The translations under genes were made by a program, and so were the position numbers. Below the pieces are notes generated by a model. It worked only from the letters and a program-made list of their open reading frames with translations. It had not been told where the DNA came from and ran no database searches. From Mesostigma viride (lineage: Eukaryota; Streptophyta; Mesostigmatophyceae; Mesostigmatales; Mesostigmataceae): 64,000 nucleotides of DNA. Where the stretch lies: the NCBI GenBank assembly GCA_009746045.1, contig RPFO01000154.1, positions 6,076,646 through 6,140,645 on the forward strand. The letters are read 5' to 3'. Each line of letters starts with the position of its first letter. The first letter of the stretch is position 1. Positions 1 through 47,900 of the stretch are shown here, piece by piece.

Positions 1-170
1 GCAGATGATATCGACATGGCTTGTGATGACGTGACCACAAGACCGCCCTACCTGCAAATCCACGTTGCTGGCTTGAATCGCTCTGCCTGGGTTGTCTGCC
101 CACTAGAGGCAACGCACCGCAAAGAGTGAAACAGCGCTGCAAGCCTGAAGCTAGCAATCTGAACCTATGC

Positions 171-426
171 CAGCACCCGTGCTTACTTGGCGTGGCATGC
201 GTGGTCCATGTCGAGCTTAGCTTTGCGATGTCCAGCTACATATGACCACCCTATCTGGATGTGCATATACTGCTACAGATACTACAATGTCATTGCCCTT
301 GCTTACTTGGCGTAGCATGCGTGTTCCATGTCGAGCTTAGTTTTGCGATGTCCAGCTACATATGGCCACCCTATCTGCATGTGCATATGCTGCTACAGAG
401 ACTACAATGTCATTGCCCTTGCTTAC
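171..426 (-). repeat. 120-bp tandem units carrying the TRM6 exon 427-520 3' edge and donor
   Basis: Units start at 171, 291 and 411 with an exact 120-bp period. The third unit runs into the TRM6 exon. Each unit contains, on the minus strand, the exon end followed by an intact CCAA|GTAAGC donor, so the intron holds two further donor copies downstream of the real one. Confidence 0.85.
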
Positions 427-8529
<8,103 letters not shown>

Positions 8530-9218
8530 CGTGCAGGAAGCTATGCAAACGCAGCAGAACTTGTAATAAGATACCCGATAAGTCTCAGCCCAAAACTGCG
8601 ATGTAACCAGGCCCTTCAAGCGTGCACCGCACTCCCTGGCATTGCGTTTGACGTAGTGGTTCTACAGATTCATCAAATGAGCTCACTATCGGTTCGTCGT
8701 TCCTAGTGCAATGCTCGCAGCCGGGAGCCATAAACTCGGAAATTCTGGTCTGCTGCAACTGGTCATGCACGTGAGTCGCCCCGTGAAACAAAGCTGTAGC
8801 CTTCCTGCTGGCGGTCCCATGCAAGGCTTGACAGTTGACAGTACTTACTACTTACGTACTAATCTAAGATTGTTGGTCTGCCCGCATAAATCCTGTGCAT
8901 GCGGGTTTGGGTTCCACGTGTCCACGTGTCTACGATGACCGTTCTCCTCGCGATCGCCCTGGTCGCTGGTGGACAAATGCGTCGCAGTCCTTCAGTTCCC
9001 ACATTGGGTAATAATAACACTAATGGCTGCAGAAACGAGCTGCAACTGGCATTGAAATGGTTTCCCGGCATAACTTGTTGGCAGAATACCCCTCTTCTGT
9101 CTTTTGAACATTCCCCCCTGGTATGACTTCTAGGGGTTTTACAATGTTGCCGAGTATATATATGTTAAGTTTGTTCATATCCATGGGTTGAGTAGTCGGT
9201 AATTAGCGCAGCGAGGAG
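8530..9218. promoter_or_regulatory. Shared divergent promoter region of TRM6 and PRMT6, with a double G-box
   Basis: Only 689 bp separate the two start codons, which point away from each other. Two CACGTG palindromes lie 8 bp apart at 8915-8920 and 8923-8928. CACGTG is the G-box/E-box core bound by bZIP and bHLH factors. An AT-rich TATATATATG lies at about 9155, some 60 bp before the PRMT6 start codon. Transcription starts are not visible from sequence. Confidence 0.5.
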
Positions 9219-27712
<18,494 letters not shown>

Positions 27713-27757
27713 CCATGATAGTTGTCTCACTTAATATGATGGGGCTGGCCGCTCGGC

Positions 27758-27889
27758 CTAGGTGCACGGGGGAAACTCCGCGGGGTCGGCCAGCGGGGGC
27801 GGGTGCGTGTAGTGCTGCTCAGCGGCGGGCAGCGGCGGCGGCGGCAGGTACTCCCGCCACGGGCGCCAGGCAGGGTGACCATGATGGGG
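27758..27889 (-). CDS. Orphan terminal-exon candidate, 43 codons
   Basis: The minus strand has TACGCAG|CCC at the acceptor, then a GC-rich Pro-rich open frame (WRPWREYLPPPPLPAAEQH) ending in TAG. It lies in the convergent gap between the PRMT6 stop and the plastid-protein stop. Phase 0 would allow it to be an alternative last exon of the plastid-protein gene, for example after exon 29248-29369. I recognise no family. Could be a remnant of another gene. Confidence 0.3.
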   Translation of the reverse strand, partial: PHHGHPAWRPWREYLPPPPLPAAEQHYTHPPPLADPAEFPPCT

Positions 27890-28592
27890 CTGCGTAAACA
27901 TACCTGCTGATAGCCGGCCAAAGTTATGCAGCTTAGCCTGTGGAAACAAGCGCCGGGTATGCTCGCCTGTTCATCACGACAAACTGTTGCTAGCCTCTTG
28001 ATCAAGGGATGCCCACTGGCGTGCACAACGCGGGTGGCTAAGGTTTTGGCTTGCTCGGCGACACAGTCTGTCACTATCCTCTTGATCAAGCTGAATGTTC
28101 AATATCATCGATCTTGACCCGCTCGCGATTAATCAATTAAATATACGGCCCGCTCGAGATATACAGTGTGGCGAAGGCCATGTCGCATAAATAAATAAAT
28201 CACACATAACAGCCTTTGCATGCAGGGCTCGATCCCCATCCTTTCCTTGTGAGGGTTCCCCGATGATGTCACATGATGTATATTGATGAATATACTACCA
28301 TATTTAGATGTGACCTTTCCACTGGGGCCGGGATCGATGTAATGTCAATCAATTATTTAAAGTATAGTGCATGTGACTGCGTCGCGTAAGCATAAACGTC
28401 AGTTGCTTCACTGGATCCTGAATATCCATCAATCCATCAACACCATGATTCTTTGTTCTTGAGGTTCTGGATGCTACACTATAAAAAACTAGGCTCTCTA
28501 CAGCCTCTCACCCACGCGCAAATTTTTGCTAAGTATACTAGGCCATAACATACTGGCGTGAACTGCCAACATCTGCCTGTCCAACAGGCTGG
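27890..28592. other. Convergent intergenic interval
   Basis: Two related blocks at about 27960-28007 and 28047-28091 both end in CTCTTGATCAAG. A reversed copy of the dispersed ACTGCGTCACGTGAGCATAA motif (here ACTGCGTCGCGTAAGCATAA) lies at about 28377. Nothing coding seen. Confidence 0.5.
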
Positions 28593-38758
<10,166 letters not shown>

Positions 38759-39347
38759 GGAGCTGGGCAGCCTGGGTAGACTGCGTTTAAGTAATCGCCG
38801 TCTGGCAGAAAATCCTAGGCGATGGCGAGGCAGGCGGGTGGGCTCACTGGGCCGACGGCGTATTTGCGGCTATGGACGCATTTCAGCTGCACCTCACATC
38901 GGACGCCTTAGTCCTGCCACGGTGTTTACAGATATTGCAACTCGCGGCCGGCATACGGATGTACTCACACTTGTTATCGGTTGAGTTATATCATTGGAGA
39001 GGAACACGATAGACGGTTTCGCTCGACGGAATCTGACACTTGGCATCACACCTGCTAGCAGCCAGCACAGGAAATCTCCCAGATGCACGCAGGCTACTGT
39101 AAAAGCTCACAGGGGCCACCGGCACCTACAGGTAAGTGAGGTAACCTAAAATTCTACAGTAAGTAAGAACATTAAAAATACTACTACATAACCTACATAT
39201 CGAGTGTAACGCTACTGTGAATCGAGTGACGTCTGCTGGAAAGGTAAACCCACACATTGATTTTCGGTGCATTTTCTAATAACTGGAAGCTGCTCTTTAA
39301 CAGTGCGTGGAAAAGCCCTCTATTTAAACCTGGCAGTTGAATCAGTC
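38759..39347. promoter_or_regulatory. Shared divergent promoter region of the plastid-protein and BTB genes
   Basis: 589 bp separate the two divergent start codons. A TGACGT word lies at 39224 (GAGTGACGTCTG). No TATA box is clear. If the BTB start is the earlier in-frame Met at 39267 the gap shrinks to 508 bp. Confidence 0.4.
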
Positions 39348-40411
39348 ATGGAAAGCCTGCCTGCAGACAATGTGCTTAACGTGGTCATCCGGTCCTCAAG
39401 CGAAGAAGAACCTGGCTGCGTCCTTGTCAGCAAGGATCTGTTACGCCTGGCGTCCCCGGTGTTCCAGAGGATGCTTGATCCTGAGCAGGCGATGAAGGAG
39501 GTAAGCAGCAGGGGAGCCAATAATGGCAGGTCCGGTTTTGGTGGCAGATATCGCAAGTCAGATCTGTAACAGTTCATTCTCTCCGTCTGCCATTTTATGA
39601 TAGTTAACCCTCCTATTTCTGGCTGCATCCGTGTACTTTTGCTCATCCCGGCATGATGCGTGCATTGTGATTTCACTTGATTCAATGCGTGCATCGTCGC
39701 CTACCGTGCATTGCCCCGCTTTCCGGCTCACTATGCGCTGCTTGCCCGGTACTCCAGAAAGACGGGGTCCTAGAACTCAAGGACTGCAGCTTGGCAGCCT
39801 TCCGGACATTCGTCGATATTCTTAGCCCCAGCCATGATGCTACCGTGGATTGGCACGCTGCAAAGGCCGGGCTCCTCCATGATGTGGTTAAAATAGCCGT
39901 CAAGTACGACGTCAGGAAAGTGATTGACAGCGTTTACGATGAACTCGCTGCACCCAGGGCAACGTCCAAGTTTTTCGACCATGTCATCAAGACTTGGGGA
40001 GTGGGTGCATTTGGCGTGAACAAGGCCAGCGTCGAGCTCTCTGCTCTGGAATATTGCCGACTGATTGGAGATGGGTTTTGTGAAGCGCGTTTCGGGCCGG
40101 GTCAAACGGCAGGTCAAGCCATACAGTCACGGCTGTCCCAGGCGGTCTCTGAGTTTGATATGGCCTTGGTAGGATCATCCTACGATGAGGCAGGGCTTTT
40201 TCGTTGGCCCCGACATGTGAAACTGGACGTTGGGATGTTTGCGTTGCTGAATCTGAAGAGCCCCCCGAACGAAACTCAATTCCGCTATTGCATAAGTTTC
40301 AGAACTACCAGCTTTCCCAGCTTCCGCGAACAAACAGTGGATGACGTTCTCCAAGCGCTGGAGCTCGAAGTTTGTCTTCCAACATACGGGAAGATTCAAG
40401 CATTTATTTGA
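39348..40411 (+). CDS. BTB/POZ domain protein
   Basis: Two exons, 39348-39500 and 39758-40411, joined in phase 0 (GAG|GTAAGC and ACTCCAG|AAA), giving 268 aa. The N-terminal half is a BTB fold typical of substrate adaptors for cullin-3 ubiquitin ligases or of transcription cofactors: DNVLNVVIRSS, VLVSKDLLRLASPVFQRML, then after the intron GVLELKDCSLAAFRTFVDIL and LLHDVVKIAVKYDVRKVID. The C-terminal 150 residues carry no domain I know (no MATH, Kelch or BACK signature). In the first strand the usual FxVHK reads VLVSKD. An in-frame Met at 39267 would add 27 residues; the later Met fits the domain boundary better. Transcribed away from the plastid-protein gene. Confidence 0.82.
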
Positions 40412-41086
40412 GGCACCATCAATAAGTTGTGTGCTTCGCAACCGCACCACCTTAGATAAATCTCGATGTACGCTGATCATTCATGTCCGTTTTCTTACTT
40501 ACTCTTACATTTGCAAGTTGATGCTGTCAACCTGACTTTACCCATGACTGCACCAAGAATTGGAGCACTTGTATATCACTAGGGTGGCACATATTATTTC
40601 AGGCCTGCGCTGGTTGTCTCCTTGATAGGGTGGCGCAGTCGCCCCAGCATGCTTCAATCAATGGGGCGATGATAGCATGGGACCGGAGGGAGGAAGTGTG
40701 CAAACGGACATGTCATCCATGGGATGTGTAGTAGTAGTACGCGATAGCACGTAACGTAGTAGTATGCGATAGCACGTAACGACGTCTCTATATATCATTT
40801 ACCAGTAATCTTTTGGGCAAGATCCGTTGAGGATTTATGTTCATGTGCTCATGTGCATGCAGGCACGAACTGCATGCATGGCGCTCAGGCCAGCACGCAC
40901 CCTAAACAAACCAGCATAGGTCATTAGAGTCTTTGTATCAGGGTATGCCTCGTATTGCCAGGCCGCGCGCGGCAGGGCCGCCACCCGTGGACTTTTCGTG
41001 ATAGACTCGTTATGGACATGTGCTACACTAGACGTGACGGGCTCACACCCGGGCAGCCTCCTGGTTTGTCTGTAATATGGAGGCAG
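40412..41086. other. Intergenic sequence after the BTB gene
   Basis: Contains a duplicated GTAGTATGCGATAGCACGTA word at 40730-40780 and a degenerate copy of the dispersed GAGGATTTATGCTCACGTG motif at 40830. No gene seen. Confidence 0.5.
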
Positions 41087-41270
41087 TCACGTGACGCAGT
41101 CACGTGTCTATTAATGGAGGCAGATGGTACGCAAGGATAGATGGCAAGTAGTGATGAAGGAGACCACCCCCAAGTCTGTGGGGGCTCCGCGTGTGACCGC
41201 GTATGGCATTCATAGCGATTCGGGCCGCGGTGTCCACACCCCTGTAACTAGGACCTAGATAGCTGTAACA
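41087..41270. repeat. Dispersed repeat R, copy 1
   Basis: TCACGTGACGCAGTCACGTG, then CGCAAGGATAGATGGCAAGT and ACCACCCCCAAGTCTGTGGG. The same 170-bp string recurs at 43795-44010. The CCCCCAAGTCTGTGGGGG part can form a small hairpin. Not coding. Confidence 0.85.
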
Positions 41271-41636
41271 AGCAAAAATGATTTGTTGTTACATCCTTTG
41301 TTTTGTGAACGTTTGGCTTCTATTCGAGGACTTTTGGATCAGTATTGAGAAAGTTATGAGATTTCTAAGACGGTGGTACTTGGAGCTTGTACTTTATCAA
41401 CCGACTGTTAGAAGCCCTCATTGGTCGTGGCCTGATCCACGTGGGTTTGTAGTTTGTTGGTCGGTGCTACCAAGTCTTAAATGCTCCTTTCCAAGGGACT
41501 TCAGTGCTTACTACAGATTTAGGATCTCATGTATAGATTCTGCCAGGCTGTTTGTGGTGTCGTTCTGTTTTGTGTGACTAGGATGGATACGAAGATCTTG
41601 TTTAGAATTCCATGATTCTGCCTTGACTCTCTTCAG

Positions 41637-42495
41637 GCTAATTAATTAATTAATTAGACTCGTGCTCCCGTTGGGGAGTCACGGAGCATTAACCCCGATG
41701 GATGGATGGATGGGTGCAAACAGTCCTACCGGTCTAATCTATCTACATCGGCTACATACTACATCTATCTAACAGCATTCTAACTACAACATCTATCTAG
41801 GCAGCCGCACGCTGCCCTAGGGGAGCTATCTGGCGTGCCTCCCACGGGATTGCACACGCGGGCGCTTCCCCACTGGGGGGGGATCGTTGTCCTCTATGAC
41901 CTGTGCCCAAATTGGCCTTGTCCATCATCTTCTTCCAAATCACAGAGAGGCCTAGGCCCCCCATGTCCTCTACTAGCTGTTCTTTGAAGGTGCGGGCCTT
42001 GCGGCGTCTAACATCACTGGGCCCAGCCCACGTCAGGAGGTGCCGGCCAGGCTGCCCGCTGGTCGCAGTCCTGCGGGGGGGCCACGTGAGGTGTCTACCT
42101 GGTTGGTGCGAGCTAGGTGCCCTACTAGCTGCAGGCGTCGTTGCTTAATGGTGCTGGTGATATAGGGCATGCCCTGGTACAGGTCCTCATTGCGGACATG
42201 AGCAGCATATCCTACTCTGAAAATGGAACGCAGCATGCTGGTGACCGTGCCGTACAGCTTGCGGGCCAGGTCGGCGGTGAGGGTCCACGTCTCGGCCCCA
42301 TACGTGAGAACAGGAAGGACGAGGACCTTGAACAGGTCCTGTTTCTCGATCTTGCCCAGGGGCTTGCGCCACAGGGCCCGGTACTGGCGTAAAGCGTGCC
42401 AGGCGAGGGAGATGCGATGGTCCACATCAACCTCGCAGCTGGGGAGCAGGCTGCCTAGCAGCTTAACGCGGTCCCGATACAGGACTTGAGGCTAA
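41637..42495 (-). mobile_element. LINE-type retrotransposon 3' end, copy 1 (frameshifted, 5'-truncated)
   Basis: The minus strand encodes the region that follows reverse transcriptase in many LINEs: DHRISLAWHALRQYRALW, VLVLPVLTYGAETWTL, QRRLQLVGHLARTNQ. The open frame covers 42033-42425. A 2-bp difference near 42053 relative to copy 2 shifts the frame, so the C-terminus is broken. It ends in GTC(TAATTAAT)n, a microsatellite-type 3' tail. The 5' boundary is a truncation near 42493, inside the coding region. Confidence 0.85.
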
Positions 42496-42692
42496 GGTTG
42501 AGGCATGCTCGACAAGCACGTCGATATCAAGGACGTGGGGTCGCCATTGTCGCTACGTTGGTATTGATCCATCATGCATGCATGGTATAATAAAGCTTGT
42601 CTTTGTTGTCCATTCATAAGAGCCCTTTGATACTAGACTGCCTTCAGTTCCACAGAGGTCGTCGAGGCACAAGCTTGTCTTTGTGTCTACAA

Positions 42693-43580
42693 TTTATTAA
42701 TTAATTAATTAGACTCGTGCTCCCGTTGGGGAGTCACGGAGCATTAACCCCGATGGATGGATGGATGGGTGCACACATTCCTACCGGTCTAATCTATCTA
42801 CATTGGCTACATACTACATCTGTCTAACAACATTCTAACTACATCATCTATCTAGGCAGCCGCACGCTGCCCTAGGGGGAGCTATCTAGCGTGCCTCCCG
42901 CGGGATTGCACACGCGGGCGCTTCCCCACTGGGGGGGGCTCGTTGTCCTCTATGACCTGGGCCCACTTGGCCTTGTCCATCATCTTCTTCCAAATCACGG
43001 AGAGGCCTAGGCCCCCCATGTCCTCTACTAGCTGTTCTTTGAAGGTGCGGGCCTTGCGGCGTCTAACATCACTGGGCCCAGCCCACGTCAGGAGGTGCCG
43101 GCCAGGCTGGGCTGGTCGCAGTCCTGCGGGGGGGCCACGTGAGGTGTCTACCTGATTGGTGCGAGCTAGGTGCCCTACTAGCTGCAGGCGGCGTTGCTTA
43201 ATTGTGCTGGTGATATAGGGCATGCCCTGGTACAGGTCCTCATTGCGGACATGAGCAGCATATCCTACTCTGAAAATGGAACGCAGCATGCTAGTGACCG
43301 CGCCGTCCAGCTTGCGGGCCAGGTCGGCGGTGAGGGTCCACGTCTCGGCGCCATACGTGAGAACAGGAAGGACGAGGACCTTGAACAGGTCCTGTTTCTC
43401 GATCTTGCCCAGGGGCTTGCGCCATAGGGCCCGGTACTGGCGTAAAGCGTGCCAGGCGAGGGAGATGCGGTGGTCCACATCCACCTCGCAGCTAGGGAGC
43501 AGGCTGCCCAGCAGCTTAACGCGGTCCCGATACAGGACTCGAGAGCCGTCTAGGAGATATAGGGGTGTCTACAAGGGGTG
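42693..43580 (-). mobile_element. LINE-type retrotransposon 3' end, copy 2 (5'-truncated)
   Basis: Near-identical to copy 1 over about 850 bp, with the same (TTAA)n tail at 42695. The open frame runs 42882-43484 from MDVDHRISL and can be read further upstream to about 43575 as LYLLDGSRVLYRDRVKLLGS, so this copy is slightly longer at its 5' end. The C-terminal part after the TETW-like block is intact (FKEQLVEDMGGLGLSVIW, ending GRHAR and stop). No reverse transcriptase catalytic motif is present. Confidence 0.87.
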
Positions 43581-43794
43581 TGGTTCCCTAAATCACGTGC
43601 TGTGGAATCTCCATCTCAACGTTGCTCGGATACTTGAAGATCTGTGACTCAAGAAAGCAACCCATGCAGGTAAAAGATCTTTCATATTTAGACTGTGGAT
43701 GATGCTGATGATCATTTTTAGTCGTTATACAATAGCTTACACATCCTTTCCATCCCATGCTCCCCTCCCACTGAGGACTTATGCTCACGTGACG

Positions 43795-44010
43795 CAGTCA
43801 CGTGTCTATTAATTAATTAATTAATTAATTAATTAATTAATTAATTAATTAATTAATTAATTAATTAATTAATTATTTACGCAAGGATAGACGGCAAGTA
43901 GTGATGAAGGAGACCACCCCCAAGTCTGTGGGGGCTCCGCGTGTGACCCAGTTTGGCATTCATAGTGATTCGGGCCGTGGTGCCCACAACCCTGTAACTA
44001 GGAACTAGAT
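43795..44010. repeat. Dispersed repeat R, copy 2, split by (TTAA)n
   Basis: The same sequence as 41087-41270, with about 18 TTAA units (43804-43875) where copy 1 has TTAATGGAGGCAGATGG. The two R copies bracket the two LINE copies. Confidence 0.87.
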
Positions 44011-44049
44011 AGCTAGCATCATCCATTCCATCCCAGGTTCCCCTCCCAC

Positions 44050-44900
44050 TGAGGACTTATGCTCACGTCACGCAGTCGCCTGCTCTAATCGTCTCCAGCA
44101 CATCGCGGTGCTCCACATAAGGCCATGGGGCCCACATTGGTGGTGATTTGATTTTAAACACGTGCCTCCATTAAAAAGTCACGCAGTCATTTCCTCACAT
44201 GGGAATGCGTCTAAGCTAATTGACTGCGGCAGTGAAGGACAGATGGCTCCCTGCCAGTTTTCTCTCCTAAGGGTCAGGGCCTTGATTGAGTACACAGATC
44301 AACTGCACAAAAGTGCGTGGCCGAGATAGGGATAGTGCTACTGCGCCGCAGAGTGGCCAGAATGCACATGCAACTGCTCATGCATGTCCTTGCTGTCTTT
44401 ATTCATGCCGAAGCTGCCACATTTCAGGATGGACAGGCGCGGTTCGCTGCCCCTCTATTTCTTCTGTCCATGGGATTTCTTGCCACTAGCTTTCTCTGCA
44501 GGGGTCGCCTTGGAGCTAGCAGGAGCTTGGTTGCCCTTTTGAGAGCCCTTCACGAGGTCACTGGCTGCAGACCCCGCGGTGGTACTCTCCGATCGGTCTT
44601 CCCTCCTCGCCTTGGCTTTCTTGGAAGTCTTCTTGGCAGATGGGGTTCCCCGGCTGCATCGCGATCCCAGGGGCAGCAAAGCACCAAAGTCAGGAAGACA
44701 GAAGCAAGGTCTTACTAACTAGTGCACCCTTCTAGTGAATTTCACAACAATGAGACGCTGAGCATAAATGGTCGTGACATGGACCTGGGCAATTTTGTTG
44801 TTGTTGGCGCATAAAAGGACTAGTCGAATGCTAGAACCGGCATGATCAAATAATTGATTTACTTGTAGACTGCGTCACGTGAGCATAAGTCGTCAGTGAA
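44050..44900. repeat. Inverted copies of a 30-bp motif bracketing the last exon of the coiled-coil gene
   Basis: CACTGAGGACTTATGCTCAC (44048) followed by GTCACGCAGTC faces GACTGCGTCACGTGAGCATA (about 44867) followed by AGTCGTCAGTG; about 28 of 31 positions match. Further copies lie at 43770, 50908 and, reversed, 28377. The interval encloses exon 44455-44653, so it may be a transposon that carries the exon, or two separate insertions. Confidence 0.6.
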
Positions 44901-47900
44901 CCCACACCATGCAGAAAAACTTTAGCAGCGCAGGTAGAAACTAAGGCACTCTGGATCGAGGTACCGACTTCTGCGCAAACGTCCACGCAGCCATGGCCAC
45001 CTAAGACATGGTGCCTCCGTGGCAGATCCCTTCAGGTACCTCCTTAACTTGCCATGAATGCTTTTAGTAATAAAGAAAAGTAAGCCAGATGTCTGGGGGG
45101 CAGGGAAGCCCTGGCAGCTGACCATAGAGCTATAGAGTAAAGAGTGTAGCTACATACCACCAAAGAGCTAGTATAGAATGGCATCTACCTCGTGTGCAAG
45201 TACTTTGTGGTTCAACTCTTACAACTTTGATACAAAAAATAGCCCCCTACACCAGGGGGAAGTACCTTTGTGCTCAGGTTGTGCCAGTCAGGAGATAAAG
45301 TGTCCCACAATCCCCACCCCTTTCTTCCTTGGCGAGTGATACATGTCCGTTCGGCTGGCAATCAAGGTGTCCGTGTCACTTCGATGCAAACCCCCCTGCA
45401 ACATGTTACTGTCTGGGAACCACTAGACCTAGCTTGGTAAACACTAGACTTCCTAGCTCCGTGAACCACTAGGCCTCCTAGCTCCGTGAACAACCAGACC
45501 TCCTAGCTCCGTGAACCACTAGACCTCCTAGCTCCGTGAACCACTAGACCTCCTAGCTCCGTGAACCACTAGACCTCCTAGCTCGGTGAACTAGGCCCCC
45601 AAGCTCCGTGAACCACTAGACCTCCTAGCTCCGTGAACCACTAGACCTCCTAGCTCCGTGAACCACTAGACCTCCTAGCTCCGTGAACTAGGCCCCCAAG
45701 CTCCGTGAACCACTAGACCTCCTAGCTCCGTGAACCACTAGACCTCCTGCAGTTCCTGGGTATGGATACTGGCGAGCTGTGCAGGCAAGCACTTGCCCAT
45801 TCGCAAGAAGAGGATGCTTACTTTGCCCCCATTCATTTAAATGCTTTTAACTTCCTTGCTTTTCCCCTCCCTCTACTGATGCTCTTCCCCTCCCCCCCCC
45901 ACGCCCCCCAGTTCCTTGTTGTGCCCATGCCTGCCCTCTTGCCCAAACCTTCGCGCCTCATGTTGCTCTTGACCTCCCTCTATTATTGCTGACACTCTCC
46001 TTCCTGATTTGATCCTTTCTGCTCCTTCCCTTGCCAACGCCTGCCCTCTCGTTCGTTGAAGGCACGTACCACAGCCGTACGAATCCACGCAGCACCATAA
46101 ATAGCGCCAGCACCACGTAGAAGCCCATCGTCCCGATCTGCCGCACAGGCACGCGGGGGAGAGCGGTTTGATTTCAGTTGGTGAATGTCAGCCCATTCGC
46201 AAGGCATACCGGCACAGATGCGCATCATCAGATTGGCAGAGTTGCGCATCAGAGGAAGGTGACCACTGGCTACGCAAGGCAGCCCCATAAGAAGCCAGAA
46301 GTTGGTGGAATGTTCATAACAAGGGGTCGCTGCGCCCTGTTCTACGGTGATTAGGGTGGTTGTACCCGTAATGGGATGCATAGGAACGTGGGCACCCTCG
46401 GCAGATGGCTATTGTCAGATACACGACCAAGGGTGAGGGGTGAACCAAGGGGGGCGAGGGGTGAGCAAAAAAGGGCGAGGGGCAAACCATGGAGTAGCAA
46501 GTACACAAACAGTGGGGTTACATTGGAATGACTTCTAATTGGTAATCTAATTGGTTATCATTCTCGCTTATTCTCAATCACTTAAACAATGCCGAAGGAT
46601 GACCAAGGAGTAACAGCCGTAGAGCACGGGCGATGGGGCAAGACCGAGCAGGTACACGAACAGCGACGGCCCCATGAGCTAGTCAGGCGAGGGATGACAT
46701 GAAGAAGTAAAGGGGCAAGACCGAGCAGGTACACGAACAGCGACGGCCCCATGAGCTAGTCAGGGCGAGGGATGACATGAAGAAGTAAAGGGGCAAGACC
46801 GAGCAGGTACACGAACAGCGACGGCCCCATGAGCTAGTCAGGGCGAGGGATGACATGAAGAAGTAAAGGGGCAAGACCGAGCAGGTACACGAACAGCGAC
46901 GGCCCCATGAGCTAGTCAGGGCGAGGGATGACATGAAGAAGTAAAGGGGCAAGACCGAGCAGGTACACGAACAGCGACGGCCCCATGAGCTAGTCAGGCG
47001 AGGGATGACATGAAGAAGTAAAGGGGCAAGACCGAGCAGGTACACGAACAGCGACGGCCCCATGAGCTAGTCAGGGCGAGGGATGACATGAAGAAGTAAA
47101 GGGGCAAGACCGAGCAGGTACACGAACAGCGACGGCCCCATGAGCTAGTCAGGGCGAGGGATGACATGAAGAAGTAAAGGGGCAAGACCGAGCAGGTACA
47201 CGAACAGCGACGGCCCCATGAGCTAGTCAGGGCGAGGGATGACATGAAGAAATACAATTGAGAAAAACACGCATGGACCACCAACTTTTCGGCATTTACT
47301 TGTTCATGGTCAGCCCCCATGTAGTACATTAATAAATGGTCGGCCCCTATGTGACTGCAAATGAATGGTCAGCCCCCATGTAGTACATTAATAAATGGCC
47401 GGCCCCTATGTGACTGCAAATGAATGGTCAGCCCCCATGTAGTACATTAATAAATGGCCGGCCCCTATGTGACTGCAAATGAATGGTCAGCCCCCATGTA
47501 GTACAATGATAAATGGTCGGCCCCCATGTAATAAACTGATGAATGGTCTGCCCCTTTGTGATAAATAACGAATGATCAGTCCCCATGTCATACATTAATG
47601 AATGGGCGGCCCCAATAACCAGGGCCAAGGGTGGAAGAAGAAGGAAACAGAAGGCAAGAAGAATGCAAACAGGAGTAACGTCAGCTAAGATTACTTAGGC
47701 TAACCCTTTCAAGGCTAGCGCTACTAAGGCTAAGCTTACCAAGGCTAATTATACCTGTTTTTCTTCATACTAAAAGCACCCACTATCCTTCAACATCATA
47801 ATTCGAAATATGTGAGAAGTTCGGTTTCTCCCTGAAACACCTGCACCCATGCCACATGGATAGCCACATGGACCATGGATGTAGCAGTATGTTTTTGCTC

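Noticed and set aside
44050-44900. Simple MITE call for the 850-bp interval with inverted 30-bp ends
   Set aside because: The interval contains exon 44455-44653, whose phase-2 join to 46070-46137 is sound, so it cannot be a plain non-coding MITE. Kept only as an inverted motif pair.
45421-45752. CRISPR-like array of 25-26-bp repeats
   Set aside because: The units are directly tandem with no unique spacers, in a eukaryotic intron; it is a minisatellite. The 51-bp and 64-bp arrays were rejected as CRISPR for the same reason.
46683-47329. ORFs of 111-126 codons with a repeated SWGRRCSCTCSV motif
   Set aside because: Wrong-frame reading of the 77-78-bp junction array. The true exon frame is LMGPSLFVYLLG.
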